This document shows, one piece after another, positions 14,136 through 15,542 of a stretch of 15,542 nucleotides of DNA. The stretch comes from Acidiferrobacterales bacterium (GTDB taxonomy: Bacteria; Pseudomonadota; Gammaproteobacteria; Acidiferrobacterales; Sulfurifustaceae). The stretch spans positions 1-15,542 of the forward strand of contig WGFP01000011.1 in assembly GCA_015492195.1 (NCBI GenBank), read 5' to 3'. Both the position numbers and the translations under genes were made by a program. Position 1 is the first letter of the stretch, and every line of letters begins with the position of its first letter. The notes below the pieces were generated by a model. It saw only the letters and a program-made list of their open reading frames with translations. It was not told the origin of the DNA and did not search any database.

Positions 14136-15542
14136 ATGCCTAAGAATCTGATTGTTGTTGAATCCCCGGCCAAGGCCAAGACCATGTCCAAGTATCTGGG
14201 CAAGGACTTCTCTTGTCTTGCTTCCTATGGTCATGTGCGCGACTTGATCCCGAAGCAGGGCGCGGTTGAAACCGAAAACGGTTTCAACATGAAATACGAC
14301 CTGATTGAAAAAAACAAAAAATACGTTGATGCCATCGCCAAGGCAATGAAAAAGGCCGACGCCTTATATCTGGCAACCGACCCCGATCGTGAAGGCGAGG
14401 CCATATCCTGGCACTTGTATGAAATCCTCAAGGAAAAAGGTGCGCTCGACAGCAAACCGGTGCACCGGGTCGAATTTTACGAGATGACCAAGAGCGCGAT
14501 TCAACACGCCATAGAGCAGCCGCGCGAGCTTTCGGCGAATCTGATCAATGCCCAACAGGCGCGCCGGGCGCTGGATTATCTGGTCGGCTTCAATCTCTCG
14601 CCGCTCTTGTGGAAAAAGGTGCGGCGCGGGTTGTCCGCGGGGCGCGTACAAAGCCCCGCCTTGCGCCTGATCGTTGAGCGCGAGGAGGAGATCGAACGTT
14701 TCAAGCCGCGCGAGTATTGGAGTATCGAGTCCGACCTGAGAGCGAAAGACAAGGATTTTGTCGCCAGGCTTACCCATTTTAACAGTGAAAAACTGGATCA
14801 GTTCGCGATCGGCAACGCCGCGCGCGCCGATGAAGTGGAGGCCGCCCTGCTCGCCGAGGCCCAGGGAAAATTGCGGGTTATCTCGGTGGAGAAGAAACAG
14901 CGCCGCCGGAATCCCTCTCCGCCGTTTACCACCTCCACGCTGCAACAGGAGGCGTCGCGCAAACTCGGCTTCAGCGCGAACCGCACCATGCGCACCGCCC
15001 AGCAGCTGTATGAAGGCATCGACATCGGCGGTGAAATCGTCGGTCTTATCAGTTACATGCGCACCGACTCGGTGAATCTGGCGGCGGAGGCGGTTACCGA
15101 GATCCGCGAGCTGATACAAAAGCGTTTCGGCGCCGAGAACCTGCCGGACGCCCCCCAGGTCTATAAGAACAAATCAAAGAACGCCCAGGAGGCCCACGAG
15201 GCGATACGCCCGACGGCCGCCGCGCGCACGCCGGAGGAACTCAAGGGCCACCTCAAGCCGGACCAATTAAAGCTCTATGACCTGATCTGGAAACGAACGG
15301 TTGCCTGTCAGATGGTGCAGGCGGTGCTCGACACCGTGGCCGTGGATTTTGTGCCCTCCGGGAATACGGCCGAGCCTAAAAATATCTTCCGCGCCAACGG
15401 GTCGCACGTCGTCAAACCGGGGTTCATGATGGTGTATCAGGAGGGCGTCGACGACAAGCCGCCGGAGCAGGACGAGGCGTTCTTGCCGCTGATGGAAAAG
15501 GGTGAGACCGTGGAACTGATCGCGATTCGCAAGGAGCAACAC
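14136..15542 (+). CDS. topA: DNA topoisomerase I, 5' part (runs off window)
   Basis: TopA relaxes negatively supercoiled DNA through a covalent tyrosine-DNA intermediate. The first 469 codons are present; the family's usual length is about 860, so zinc-finger and C-terminal domains lie outside. The Toprim domain begins with IVVESPAKAKTM (Glu9) and has the acidic triad Asp82, Asp84 and Glu86 in DPDREGE. The region with LSAGRVQSPALRLI and the later FTTSTLQQEASRKLG are typical IA-family motifs. The active-site tyrosine is Tyr307 in SYMRTDS, followed by Arg309. The AQEAHEAIRPT motif follows. No ribosome binding site precedes the ATG. A promoter -10 box ends only 7 bases upstream. Confidence 0.98.
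   Translation, partial: MPKNLIVVESPAKAKTMSKYLGKDFSCLASYGHVRDLIPKQGAVETENGFNMKYDLIEKNKKYVDAIAKAMKKADALYLATDPDREGEAISWHLYEILKEKGALDSKPVHRVEFYEMTKSAIQHAIEQPRELSANLINAQQARRALDYLVGFNLSPLLWKKVRRGLSAGRVQSPALRLIVEREEEIERFKPREYWSIESDLRAKDKDFVARLTHFNSEKLDQFAIGNAARADEVEAALLAEAQGKLRVISVEKKQRRRNPSPPFTTSTLQQEASRKLGFSANRTMRTAQQLYEGIDIGGEIVGLISYMRTDSVNLAAEAVTEIRELIQKRFGAENLPDAPQVYKNKSKNAQEAHEAIRPTAAARTPEELKGHLKPDQLKLYDLIWKRTVACQMVQAVLDTVAVDFVPSGNTAEPKNIFRANGSHVVKPGFMMVYQEGVDDKPPEQDEAFLPLMEKGETVELIAIRKEQH

Noticed and set aside
1..15542. CRISPR array, tRNA or rRNA genes, transposase genes
   Set aside because: I saw no regularly spaced direct repeats, tRNA cloverleaf, rRNA sequence or transposase-like protein in the window.

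Overview
The window reads as a chromosomal segment of a GC-rich gammaproteobacterium. The order smg-dprA-LysM on one strand, divergent from def-fmt and followed by topA, is the classical gammaproteobacterial arrangement. The run DUF4390 / NtrY-like kinase / NtrX-like regulator / trkA / trkH after fmt is typical of Chromatiales- or Acidiferrobacterales-like lineages. That placement is an inference from gene order and protein style, not from a database search.

Layout: (1) Bases 1-1063 are AT-rich (about 38-40% GC in the lines I counted) and carry two accessory genes on the plus strand: a small HEPN-like protein and a small secreted lipoprotein. (2) Bases 1064-1512 hold no convincing gene but contain a dense cluster of palindromes resembling a dispersed intergenic repeat. 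(3) From 1513 to 10864 everything is on the minus strand. In transcription order this is def-fmt, then DUF4390 - histidine kinase - sigma54-type response regulator, then trkA-trkH-TPR protein. Gene junctions are tight (19-nt overlap, ATGA, a 3-nt gap, TAATG). Hairpins that overlap the stop codons close the regulator gene and the TPR gene. (4) From a divergent promoter region at about 10865-11026, LysM protein - dprA - smg run on the plus strand. A 286-bp gap carrying a promoter follows, then topA, which runs off the right edge.

Function: def and fmt handle the N-terminal formyl group (fmt adds it to initiator Met-tRNA, def removes it). TrkA/TrkH form the gated K+ uptake system. The NtrYX-like pair is a membrane sensor with its regulator and sits directly upstream of trkAH. 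DprA loads RecA on incoming single-stranded DNA, and TopA removes negative supercoils.

Most notable points: the response regulator has lost the GAFTGA loop and the Walker B aspartate, so it is probably not a canonical sigma54 activator; rsmB is missing from its usual place after fmt; topA has a promoter placed so that its transcript could be leaderless; and the left end looks horizontally acquired next to a palindrome-rich repeat. I do not see a clear-cut undescribed multi-gene system. The rest is conserved housekeeping and regulation.
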